From the NCBI RefSeq assembly GCF_020164745.1, contig NZ_JAIUGV010000001.1, forward strand, positions 434,001 through 498,000: a stretch of DNA of 64,000 nucleotides, in the 5' to 3' direction. The translations under genes were made by a program, and so were the position numbers. Under the pieces are notes generated by a model. That model saw only the letters and a program-made list of their open reading frames with translations. It ran no database searches and was not told the origin of the DNA. The DNA comes from Mesorhizobium sp. ES1-4 (GTDB lineage: Bacteria; Pseudomonadota; Alphaproteobacteria; Rhizobiales; Rhizobiaceae). Within the stretch, counting starts at the first letter, position 1. Every line of letters begins with the position of its first letter. Positions 1 to 7,264 of this stretch are shown here, one piece after another.

Positions 1-208
1 ACGTGTCCTTGATGCCCGGAAGAATCTGCACCTTCTCGTTGACGAAATGGCCGACGTCTTCCTCATCGTCGACATAGAATTTGGCGAGCAGATCGTAATT
101 GCCGGCGGTGGAGTAGATTTCCGACGCGATCTCGGCGTCGGCAAGCGCGCTGGCAACCTCGTAGGATTTGCCCAGCTCGCATTTGATCTGCACGAAAAAC
201 GCCTTCAT
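1..208 (-). CDS. Lrp/AsnC ligand-binding (RAM) domain protein, 3' end cut by the window
   Basis: The minus strand reads MKAFFVQIKCELGKSYEVA and continues for 69 codons until the window ends, so the last residues are missing. The order of beta strands and helix, and the phrase AEIASEIYSTAGNYDLLAKF, fit the stand-alone effector-binding (AsnC_trans_reg/RAM) domain of Lrp/AsnC regulators. No helix-turn-helix precedes it, so it is the short single-domain form of about 78 residues found in Rhizobiales. Such proteins bind amino acids and may modulate full-length Lrp proteins; that role is inferred. The ATG at 206-208 is preceded by a weak GAGACGA. The next gene upstream is divergent. Confidence 0.8.
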   Translation of the reverse strand, partial: MKAFFVQIKCELGKSYEVASALADAEIASEIYSTAGNYDLLAKFYVDDEEDVGHFVNEKVQILPGIKDT

Positions 209-426
209 GGCTTCGTCTCGCTAAACTTCCAGTCCAAGCGGCCCTTCTGGCAGACTGGCGGCAGCCTTTCAAGCACTGGAATGCGCACTTAGCCGGCGCG
301 GGCCCCGGCAACGGCCTCGCGCAGCTACGATGAAGGCCCACCTTAAAAGGAAGCTCAAGCATATGGAATCCGCCACGGCGAGACCAATATTGGCCGTCAC
401 TGAAACCGTGGAGCCCCCTCACGCGT

Positions 427-906
427 ATGTTAGGATGTCTCCTGAAAACTTGTCTGGAGACATCTTTAGAGGGAGGTGGAGACAGCCATGCGCCGTGGTT
501 TTTCGCATTCGCGTTCGTTTCGCTCATGCTGGCTTCCTCGGCGTTTGCCGGCGATGCCGAGATCAACGCCGGCCAGGCCGTCATCGACGGTCAATTGAAG
601 GCCCTCATCGCCAATGACGGCGCCAAGGCCTACAGCTTCGCCGCCCCGAACGTTAAGCAGATATTCCCGACCGTCGACGCCTTCATGAACATGGTGACCA
701 ACGGCTACCCGCCGGTGCGCAAGCCACAGTCCTACTCCTTCGGCAAGGTCGAGGTGACCGGCCCGGGTTCGATCGTCCAGCAAGTGCTGATCGTCGGCCC
801 CGACGGCAAGAACTACGAGGCGGTCTACACGCTACAGCAACAACCCGACGGCACCTTCCAGATCACCGGCTGCAGCCTGCGCGCGTCGAATTCGCTGACC
901 ACCTGA
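427..906 (+). CDS. Secreted DUF4864-domain protein, probably frameshifted in its signal peptide
   Basis: The body (from about residue 45 of this frame) matches the DUF4864 pattern: a helix with QLKALIANDGAKAYSFAAP, then FMNMVTNGYPPV and a C-terminal DGTFQITGCSLR. The function of DUF4864 is unknown. The frame given opens at an ATG at 427 with no ribosome site. A strong GGGAGGTGG precedes another ATG at 488, one frame off. That ATG reads MRRGF and then leaves the frame at a run of five T (499-503). A sixth T would give MRRGFFAFAFVSLMLASSAFA, a textbook signal peptide ending at ALA-type cleavage before GDAE. Either a base is missing from the sequence, or the gene is a recent pseudogene or uses slippage. 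Confidence 0.7.
   Translation: MLGCLLKTCLETSLEGGGDSHAPWFFAFAFVSLMLASSAFAGDAEINAGQAVIDGQLKALIANDGAKAYSFAAPNVKQIFPTVDAFMNMVTNGYPPVRKPQSYSFGKVEVTGPGSIVQQVLIVGPDGKNYEAVYTLQQQPDGTFQITGCSLRASNSLTT
434..464. promoter_or_regulatory. Perfect 9-bp inverted repeat upstream of the DUF4864 gene
   Basis: GATGTCTCC (434-442) and GGAGACATC (456-464) are exact reverse complements separated by 13 nt. They end about 10 nt before the GGGAGGTGG ribosome site at 470-478. It could be an operator or an mRNA hairpin in the leader. There is no T-run, so it is not a terminator. Confidence 0.4.
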
Positions 907-927
907 ACCACCCCCAGCTGGCTCAGC

Positions 928-2328
928 TCAATCCTGGCGCTTATAGAGCGTCCAGCCCTGGCCCGACAGCCCCCAACTCGTCGAGGCGTCAACACGATCA
1001 TAGGCCAACATGCAGTCGGACGTGGCGGCGACATGCTCCGGCTGCCGGTCTGTGGCGCCCTCGAGGATCAGCCAGGACGGACGCTCGTCACATATTTTGT
1101 CGGCCGCGACGAGCGATGGCTGGCGTCCCATGCGTTTGGCAAAATAGTTGACAATCACAGCGATCCGAAAGTCTTGATTGCTGGCGTAGCCCGTTGCGCC
1201 ACCGCGCGTCATCTCTTCAACGAAGACGGCATAGGATCCGCGTCCCTTTTCGTAGAATGGCAACAGAAACGTCGTCGTGCCGGCAAGAATTGCCACGAGC
1301 CCTCCCATGGCGACAAGCCGATATACGCCAGCCGCGGCTACCCCGAGTGCGAGCAACTCGCCCGCGCAAAGCAACAGCAATGTTGCGCTGACCAGAAAGT
1401 AGCGCGCGAAATGGAGGTTCGGCAGTTGTGTTATCGCCATGAGAATAGGCAGTCCGATAATCCCGAAGGCATAGAGACTGGCCCGCCGATCGCGCCGAAT
1501 ACCGGCGAACACACAGACAAGGCCGCAGGCCAAGGCGATACAGGCTAGGTCGCCGACCCAGGACGGCAGGCCAAACAGATAGCGGATCATTCCGCCGTAC
1601 CCTTGGGCGAAGGCCTGAAGCGAGAACGGCGAAACGCCACCGACCTTGAAGCCAAACATCTGGCTGCCGATCATTACGCAGGCGGCGAGCGGCAACAGGG
1701 CCAGGAAGGCTGGCTTGAAAATCTGCCCTAGTCCGACATTGACGCGACCGATGCTGGCGGTGCGCCGCCAGATGAGCCAGGCGCTCCAGGCCACCAGAAC
1801 CACCACCGTTTCTATCATCGTGAGGTGGGACAAGAAACCGAGAAGGATGATACCCGCAAACGCTATGTCTGAACGGCCTGTGTCGAAGCGGCGCTCCAGG
1901 AAGACGACGGAGAGGAGCGTGAACAACACCAGCCCCGAATAGCCTCTCGCCTCGGAGCCGTAATGGACCATCGGATAGCTCACCGCAAACAGCAGGCTTG
2001 TAATCACACCAGCCCATCGTCCGCGCGCAGCCACGGCTGCGGCAATGATTGTGCAGACGCCCAACGCAATCGACAGGCCGCGCTGAATCAGAGGCGAGGC
2101 GTAAGGACCGATCAGATACAGGTAGATCGAATTGAGGAAATGATTGTTGTCGTGGTTTACGTGCCAGAATATCTGGTCGATTGAGGTAAGCGGCTCTAGT
2201 AGCGAGAAGCTCCAGATCTCGTCTAGCCAGAGATCGCCGCGCGCACCCAGCAATCGTAAAACGAGGCCGATTGCGGCGATCGCGGCAATCGACAGCAAAC
2301 CGAAACTCCAATGCTTGAGCACCGCCAA
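928..2328 (-). CDS. GT-C family membrane glycosyltransferase (ArnT/PMT-like)
   Basis: A 466-residue protein with roughly ten hydrophobic segments. The first periplasmic loop carries LWLDEIWS (Asp36-Glu37), the acidic pair used by GT-C enzymes that take sugar from a polyprenyl phosphate donor. This architecture is seen in ArnT and protein mannosyltransferases; donor and acceptor cannot be told from the sequence. The start is a TTG at 2328, with a GTG two codons on; neither has a good ribosome site. The upstream stretch 2340-2420 is clearly more AT-rich than its surroundings, which hints at acquired DNA or a promoter. It lies alone, with no other surface-polysaccharide genes beside it. Confidence 0.75.
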   Translation of the reverse strand: MAVLKHWSFGLLSIAAIAAIGLVLRLLGARGDLWLDEIWSFSLLEPLTSIDQIFWHVNHDNNHFLNSIYLYLIGPYASPLIQRGLSIALGVCTIIAAAVAARGRWAGVITSLLFAVSYPMVHYGSEARGYSGLVLFTLLSVVFLERRFDTGRSDIAFAGIILLGFLSHLTMIETVVVLVAWSAWLIWRRTASIGRVNVGLGQIFKPAFLALLPLAACVMIGSQMFGFKVGGVSPFSLQAFAQGYGGMIRYLFGLPSWVGDLACIALACGLVCVFAGIRRDRRASLYAFGIIGLPILMAITQLPNLHFARYFLVSATLLLLCAGELLALGVAAAGVYRLVAMGGLVAILAGTTTFLLPFYEKGRGSYAVFVEEMTRGGATGYASNQDFRIAVIVNYFAKRMGRQPSLVAADKICDERPSWLILEGATDRQPEHVAATSDCMLAYDRVDASTSWGLSGQGWTLYKRQD

Positions 2329-2482
2329 ACACGGCGGATTAGCATAATTATTAGTTACAGCTAATTTAGAATTGTTGACAGATGCATTTGCTATTGTGAA
2401 CAGTTTCTCGCCCCAAGCATGAATACAGCTCGGAACAATTACTCTCGGTTCTGTTTAGAAAGAGTGTCCTGGCGCCCACAAT

Positions 2483-3613
2483 TCAAAGTACGGGCAGGTC
2501 ACCTTTGGCCCAACCCTCGGATATTTCGCCCGCGCGCGGTTCGAAGGCACCGACTGCGATCGCGGCCCGGATGTCCTGCATCAGATTCTGATAGTAGGAA
2601 AGATTGTTCCAGGTCAGCAGCATCGCCCCGAGCGCCTCCTGCGAGCGCACCAGATGGTGCAGATAGGCGCGCGAATAGTCGCGCGCCGCCGGGCAATCGC
2701 TCTCTTCGTCAAGGGGGCGCGGATCGTCGGCGTGGCGGGCGTTGCGCAGGTTGACCTTGCCGCGCCTTGTATAGGCAAGGCCGTGCCGGCCGGCTCGGGT
2801 CGGCATCACGCAGTCGAACATGTCGATGCCACGCGCCACCGATTTCAGGATATCGTCCGGCGTGCCGACGCCCATCAGATAGCGCGGCTTGCCGTCAGGC
2901 AGTTCCGGGCACGTGATGTCGAGCATGTCCAGCATCACCGCTTGCGGCTCGCCGACGGCCAGCCCGCCGACCGCATAGCCTTTCAGGTTCATCGCGCTCA
3001 GCGCCTGCGCCGAGCGCACCCTGAGCGCGGCATTGTCGCCACCCTGCACGATGCCGAACATCGCCTTGCCCGGTTGGTCGCCGAATGCCGTCTTGCAGCG
3101 CTCCGCCCAGCGCAGTGACAGCTCCATCGCGCGCTCGATCTCTTTGAACTCGGCGGGCAGAGCCGTACACTCATCGAGCTGCATCTGGATATCGGAATCG
3201 AGCAGTCCCTGGATCTCGATCGAGCGCTCCGGCGACATCTCGTAGGCCGCGCCGTCGATATGGGAGCGGAACGTGACGCCTTTCTCGGTCAGCTTCCTCA
3301 GCTTCGACAGCGACATCACCTGGAATCCGCCGCTGTCGGTCAGGATCGGGTGCGGCCAGCGGGCGAATTCGTGCAGACCGCCGAGCCGCGCCACGCGCTC
3401 GGCTCCGGGGCGAAGCATCAGGTGATATGTGTTGCCCAGGATGATGTCTGCGCCGACACCGCGCACCTGGTCCATATACATCGCTTTGACCGTGCCGCCG
3501 GTGCCGACCGGCATGAAGGCCGGCGTGCGGATTTCGCCGCGCGGCATCTCGATCAGGCCGCGCCGCGCCTTGCCATCGGTCGCCAGCACCTTGAAGGTGA
3601 ACGTCTCAGCCAT
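2483..3613 (-). CDS. tgt: tRNA-guanine transglycosylase, zinc ligands largely replaced
   Basis: Exchanges guanine 34 of tRNA(Asp/Asn/His/Tyr) for preQ1, the step before QueA in queuosine synthesis. The 376 residues match the bacterial family along the whole length, including [23 protein letters not shown] and [18 protein letters not shown]. In characterised enzymes zinc is held by C-x-C-x2-C plus a later His (C318, C320, C323, H349 in Zymomonas). Here those positions are Ser305, Cys307, Ala310 and Asn336 (SDCPAAR and LLTWNN), so three of four ligands are missing. The substrate-binding and catalytic regions look intact, so it is probably active without this zinc. It overlaps the upstream queA by 8 nt, so the two are translationally coupled. 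Confidence 0.97.
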   Translation of the reverse strand: MAETFTFKVLATDGKARRGLIEMPRGEIRTPAFMPVGTGGTVKAMYMDQVRGVGADIILGNTYHLMLRPGAERVARLGGLHEFARWPHPILTDSGGFQVMSLSKLRKLTEKGVTFRSHIDGAAYEMSPERSIEIQGLLDSDIQMQLDECTALPAEFKEIERAMELSLRWAERCKTAFGDQPGKAMFGIVQGGDNAALRVRSAQALSAMNLKGYAVGGLAVGEPQAVMLDMLDITCPELPDGKPRYLMGVGTPDDILKSVARGIDMFDCVMPTRAGRHGLAYTRRGKVNLRNARHADDPRPLDEESDCPAARDYSRAYLHHLVRSQEALGAMLLTWNNLSYYQNLMQDIRAAIAVGAFEPRAGEISEGWAKGDLPVL

Positions 3614-4751
3614 TGAATTCCTTGTCGTGAGCTGGCGCCTCGGATCCTATCCGTCCAGCATGCGGAGACCCATCGCTCATCTCCGCTCGATAAAGCAGGC
3701 TTGCGTCGCCATAGGAATAGAACCTGTAACGGTTCGCGATGGCATGCGCGTAGGCGGCACGCATCGTGTCGAGGCCGCTGAAGGCTGAAACCAGCATGAA
3801 CAGTGTCGAGCGCGGCAGATGGAAATTGGTCATCAGCATGTCGGCGGTGCGAAAGCGGTAACCGGGCGTGATGAAGATGTCGGTCGGTCCGGACCATGGC
3901 GCCAGCGTGCCGTCTGCACGCGCCGCGCTCTCCAGCAGGCGCAGCGAGGTCGTACCGACGGCAATGATGCGCCCGCCCCTCGCCTTCGCTGCATTCAACG
4001 CGTCGGCGGTCGCAGCGCCGACCGAGCCGATCTCGGCATGCATCTTGTGGTCGGAGGTGTCTTCGGCCTTGACCGGCAGAAATGTGCCGGCACCGACATG
4101 CAAGGTGACGAAGCGGCGTTCGATGCCCTTGGCGTCGAGCCTGGCAAACAGCTCCGGCGTGAAATGCAGGCCAGCGGTGGGCGCGGCAACGGCACCCTCT
4201 TCCCGGGCATAGATGGTCTGGTAATCGGCGCGGTCGCGCTCGTCATCGTCACGCTTCGAAGCAATGTAGGGCGGCAGCGGAATGTGGCCGACCGCGTGCA
4301 GCGCCTCGTCGAGGAACGCCCCTGACAGGTCGAAGCCGAGCAGCGCTTCACCGCCCTCGCCCTTTTCGACCACGGTGGCGTCGAGTTGGCCAAGGAAACA
4401 GGAATTGCCGTCATGGCCGAAATGGATGCGATCGCCGGTGGCAACACGCTTGCCCGGCCGCATGAAGGCCAGCCAGCGGTCCGGAGCCATGCGCATGTGC
4501 AGCGTGGCCTCGACCTGCGCGGTCGCTTCGCCGCGCTGTCTGATGCCTTTCAGCTGCGCTGGAATGACCTTGGTGTCGTTGAAGACCAGCACGTCGCCGG
4601 CTCGGAGCAGGGAAGGCAGGTCGCCAACCGTCCGGTCCTCCAGCCCCTCGCCCGGCTTGACCACCAGCATTTTGGCGGCGTCGCGCGGCTCTGCCGGGCG
4701 AAGCGCGATACGCTCCTCCGGCAGATCGAAGTCGAAGAGGTCGACGCGCAT
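3606..4751 (-). CDS. queA: S-adenosylmethionine:tRNA ribosyltransferase-isomerase
   Basis: Transfers and rearranges the ribose of SAM onto preQ1 in tRNA to give epoxyqueuosine. The 381 residues are the normal length. Typical blocks are the start [24 protein letters not shown] (shown here in part as [10 protein letters not shown]), [14 protein letters not shown], a YQTIYA segment, [28 protein letters not shown] and [20 protein letters not shown]. The gene starts inside the stop of the upstream YdcZ-type gene (TGATG overlap at 4749-4753) and its own end overlaps tgt. The three therefore sit in one transcript with the cyclophilin genes and coaD upstream. Confidence 0.97.
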   Translation of the reverse strand: MRVDLFDFDLPEERIALRPAEPRDAAKMLVVKPGEGLEDRTVGDLPSLLRAGDVLVFNDTKVIPAQLKGIRQRGEATAQVEATLHMRMAPDRWLAFMRPGKRVATGDRIHFGHDGNSCFLGQLDATVVEKGEGGEALLGFDLSGAFLDEALHAVGHIPLPPYIASKRDDDERDRADYQTIYAREEGAVAAPTAGLHFTPELFARLDAKGIERRFVTLHVGAGTFLPVKAEDTSDHKMHAEIGSVGAATADALNAAKARGGRIIAVGTTSLRLLESAARADGTLAPWSGPTDIFITPGYRFRTADMLMTNFHLPRSTLFMLVSAFSGLDTMRAAYAHAIANRYRFYSYGDASLLYRAEMSDGSPHAGRIGSEAPAHDKEFNG

Positions 4752-5200
4752 CAGTAGAGCCGGACGAGCAGCGCTCCGGCCAACAGAAGCACCGCACCGG
4801 CGATGCGGCCGAGCGAGATTTCACGCACCGCGACACCAAGGAAGCCGACGCGGTCGATGAGCATGCCGGCGAGCAACTGACCGGCCACCAGGAACGCCAT
4901 GAGGGCGGCGGCACCAATGCGCGGCGTCAGGATGGTGGAGAGCGTCACATAGAAGCCGCCGAGCATGCCGCCAGCGACGAACAACCATGGCGCCGGTGCC
5001 TTCCAGTCCAGTGAAATGCCTTGCAGCTTCACCACCGCGACCGAGATGATGCCGAGCACGACCGCGCCCGACAGGAATGAAAACGCGGCCGCCGCCACCG
5101 GGAGACCCAGGCCGCGCGCAAGCTGCGAGTTGATCGGCGCCTGAATGGCAATGAAGGCGCCGGACAGGATGCCGAGAAGCGACCAGATGACGCCCATCAT
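4751..5200 (-). CDS. YdcZ/DUF606-type small inner membrane transporter
   Basis: A 149-residue, very hydrophobic protein with five apparent membrane segments. It opens with a pattern of the DUF606 (YdcZ) branch of the drug/metabolite transporter superfamily: [20 protein letters not shown] followed by [15 protein letters not shown], then a C-terminal [19 protein letters not shown]. Members are half-size EamA-like proteins presumed to act as dimers; substrates are unknown. The gene lies 12 nt after the cyclophilin gene and overlaps queA, so it is carried in the queuosine operon, but a role in queuosine precursor uptake is only a guess. Confidence 0.8.
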   Translation of the reverse strand: MMGVIWSLLGILSGAFIAIQAPINSQLARGLGLPVAAAAFSFLSGAVVLGIISVAVVKLQGISLDWKAPAPWLFVAGGMLGGFYVTLSTILTPRIGAAALMAFLVAGQLLAGMLIDRVGFLGVAVREISLGRIAGAVLLLAGALLVRLY

Positions 5201-5212
5201 TGTCGGTTCGCC

Positions 5213-5725
5213 TTACTTGACGTCAGCCGCGACCTTCAGCGACACGATCTTGTCAGGATCCTGCACCGGTTCGCCGCGCTTGATCTTGTCGACATTGTCC
5301 ATGCCTTCGATGACCTGGCCCCAGACCGTGTACTGGCGGTTGAGGAACGCAGCGTCGTCGAAGCAGATGAAGAACTGCGAGTTGGCCGAGTTCGGGTTCT
5401 GCGAACGGGCCATCGAGCAGGTGCCGCGGCCGTGGTTCGCGTTGGAAAATTCAGCCTTCAGATCAGGCTTTTCCGAGCCGCCCATGCCGGCGCGGGACGG
5501 CGCGAACGAGGGCTTGCTCGAATTGCCGAACTTGACGTCGCCGGTCTGCGCCATGAAGCCTTCGATGACGCGATGGAAGACCACGCCGTCATAGGCGCCT
5601 TCGCGGGCCAACTCCTTGATGCGGGCGACGTGGCCGGGCGCCAAATCGGGAAACAGTTCGATGACGACCTTGCCCTTGGTCGTTTCCATGATGAGCGCGT
5701 TCTCGCGATCCTTGATCTCAGCCAT
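5213..5725 (-). CDS. ppiB: Cyclophilin-type peptidyl-prolyl isomerase, cytoplasmic
   Basis: Accelerates cis-trans isomerisation of Xaa-Pro bonds during folding. The 170 residues have no signal peptide (it starts MAEIKDRENALIMETTKGKV), so it is the cytoplasmic paralogue. The cyclophilin core is clear: VVFHRVIEGFMAQTGD with the catalytic Arg, MARSQNPNSANSQFFICF and the late LNRQYTVWGQVIEGMD. The loop GRGTCSMA is where some bacterial cyclophilins differ. It is 27 nt from the periplasmic paralogue upstream and 12 nt from the YdcZ-type gene downstream. Confidence 0.93.
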   Translation of the reverse strand: MAEIKDRENALIMETTKGKVVIELFPDLAPGHVARIKELAREGAYDGVVFHRVIEGFMAQTGDVKFGNSSKPSFAPSRAGMGGSEKPDLKAEFSNANHGRGTCSMARSQNPNSANSQFFICFDDAAFLNRQYTVWGQVIEGMDNVDKIKRGEPVQDPDKIVSLKVAADVK

Positions 5726-5752
5726 GTCAGATATCCTTTCGAGAAAATGAGA

Positions 5753-6340
5753 CTATTTGTCAGCGGCGATGCGCACTTTGATCATGCGGTCGGGATCGGT
5801 GACGGTACCGTTGTCCGCCTCATCGCCCTTCTTGATCTTGTCCACCAGGTCCATGCCGCTGACGACATTGCCCACGATGGTGTACTGGCCATCGAGCGGC
5901 GGTGCCGGTGCGAACATGATGAAGAACTGCGAATTGGCGGAGTTCGGATCCTGCGAGCGGGCCATGCCGACCACGCCACGCTTGTAGTGCTCCGTCTGCG
6001 AGAATTCGGCCGGCAGGTCGGGCAGGTCCGAACCGCCGGTGCCGACGGCCTGGGCATTGAAGCCCTTCTTCATATTGCCGAACTTCACGTCGCCGGTTTG
6101 CGCCATGAAGCCGTCGATGACGCGGTGGAACGCGACATTGTCGTAGGCATGATCACGCACCAGTTTCTTAATCTGCGCGACATGCTTGGGCGCCAGGTCG
6201 GGGCGCAGCGCGATGGTGACGTCGCCGTCCTTCAGCGTAATGATCATGGTGTTTTCCGGATCGGCGGCATAGGCCGAAACCGATGCGGTCAAGAGACCGG
6301 CGAGCACAACAAATAATGAGGCGAGCCTTTTGAGCTGCAT
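5753..6340 (-). CDS. ppiA: Cyclophilin-type peptidyl-prolyl isomerase, exported
   Basis: A second cyclophilin, 195 residues, clearly related to its neighbour (FHRVIDGFMAQTGDVKFGN in both with one change). It differs by an N-terminal signal peptide: MQLKRLASLFVVLAGLLTA followed by SVSAYAADPEN, with predicted cleavage after AYA. It should therefore assist folding of exported proteins in the periplasm. The catalytic Arg in FHRV, the SANSQFF strand and the QYTIVGNVVSGMD block are intact. The pair probably arose by tandem duplication and sits between coaD and the queuosine genes. Confidence 0.93.
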   Translation of the reverse strand: MQLKRLASLFVVLAGLLTASVSAYAADPENTMIITLKDGDVTIALRPDLAPKHVAQIKKLVRDHAYDNVAFHRVIDGFMAQTGDVKFGNMKKGFNAQAVGTGGSDLPDLPAEFSQTEHYKRGVVGMARSQDPNSANSQFFIMFAPAPPLDGQYTIVGNVVSGMDLVDKIKKGDEADNGTVTDPDRMIKVRIAADK

Positions 6341-6357
6341 GAGGATTTTCTCCGAGC

Positions 6358-6858
6358 TTATTTCGCGAATTTTGCGGTGAGCGCACCGGCCACGGCCGCC
6401 GGCACGAAGGGGCGGATGTCGCCGCCCATCGAGGCTATCTGGCGCACAAGTGTGGCGGTAATGGTGCGCACCGACGGGCTGGCGGGCAGGAAAACCGTCT
6501 GCAACTCCGGCGCCATGGTTTCGTTCATGCCGGCCATCTGCATTTCGTAGTCGAGGTCGGTGCCGTCGCGCAAACCGCGGATCATGATCGAGGCGCCTTC
6601 TTTTCTCGCGGCATCAATCACCAGCCCATCGAAAGCCACGACCTTGATACGGCTGCCATCACGGCCGAATTCGGCTTGCGTGGCGGCTTCAATAAGCTGC
6701 ACCCGCTCCTCGAAGGAGAACAGCGGCTTTTTGCCCGGATGGATGCCGATCGCCGCATAGACGATATCGGCAACCGCCAGCGACGCCTTCAGCACATCGA
6801 GATGGCCGTTGGTCAGCGGGTCGAAGGAGCCGGCATAAAGGGCGATGCGTTCGGTCAT
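6358..6858 (-). CDS. coaD: Phosphopantetheine adenylyltransferase
   Basis: Transfers AMP from ATP to 4'-phosphopantetheine, the fourth step of coenzyme A synthesis. The 166 residues are full length. The nucleotidyltransferase signature is complete: [18 protein letters not shown] with the T/HxGH-type motif near residues 15-18, [35 protein letters not shown], and SSMGGD-like [11 protein letters not shown] at the end. It is the first gene of the minus-strand run leading to tgt. The stretch above it (6859-7052) holds no gene that I can see on the minus strand and should carry the promoter. Confidence 0.96.
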   Translation of the reverse strand: MTERIALYAGSFDPLTNGHLDVLKASLAVADIVYAAIGIHPGKKPLFSFEERVQLIEAATQAEFGRDGSRIKVVAFDGLVIDAARKEGASIMIRGLRDGTDLDYEMQMAGMNETMAPELQTVFLPASPSVRTITATLVRQIASMGGDIRPFVPAAVAGALTAKFAK

Positions 6859-7052
6859 GCGGGAGCTTCTAGCGAGCCTCTCTCACAAAGGCAAATCCGA
6901 TTGGCAGGCGGCCCATGAACCTTTTCGGGCGCATGAACGACAGATGAATACGCCGATCACGAAGCCTTCACGCAGCGTTCACTAGGTTGAGCCCTTCATA
7001 AGATGAAACCAAAGTCCCATATATCCGTTGTAAGGCGCAGGAGAACACGCAC

Positions 7053-7205
7053 ATGCTGATCTACATGCTCGCCACCGCAATGACCGTCGCCATGCTGATC
7101 GCCACAGTATTCGGGCTGCATCAGGAGGCACAGCGCATCCGCGTCAAGGCAACCACCAAGCGCTTGGGAGGCTTCGGCCCGCGCAAGCCGTATCGTCACT
7201 ACTGA
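7053..7205 (+). CDS. 50-residue single-pass membrane protein, unknown
   Basis: Starts MLIYMLATAMTVAMLIATVF and continues with a basic tail (HQEAQRIRVKATTKRLGG) ending in RKPYRHY. One hydrophobic helix covers residues 1-21, and the tail holds about eleven Arg/Lys, so the topology should be N-out/C-in. A good ribosome site, CAGGAG, lies 10 nt before the ATG. Codon third positions are GC-rich, as in neighbouring real genes. It stands between coaD and gyrA, both on the other strand. I do not recognise it; many such short proteins in bacteria are regulators or stabilisers of larger membrane complexes. Confidence 0.6.
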   Translation: MLIYMLATAMTVAMLIATVFGLHQEAQRIRVKATTKRLGGFGPRKPYRHY

Positions 7206-7218
7206 CCAGTTTAGACCG

Positions 7219-7238
7219 CGCCGGCCACTGGGCCGGCG
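7219..7238. terminator. GC-rich hairpin between the small membrane protein gene and gyrA
   Basis: CGCCGGCC and GGCCGGCG form perfect 8-bp arms around the loop ACTG, in the convergent gap between the two genes. No T-run follows on either strand, so at most it is a weak terminator or an mRNA 3' end stabiliser. Confidence 0.4.
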
Positions 7239-7264
7239 TTGCTGTATCGAATCTGTTCCAGGGA

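Noticed and set aside
7219..7238. Factor-independent terminator for gyrA
   Set aside because: The hairpin is strong, but no T-run follows on the minus strand; kept only as a weak hairpin.
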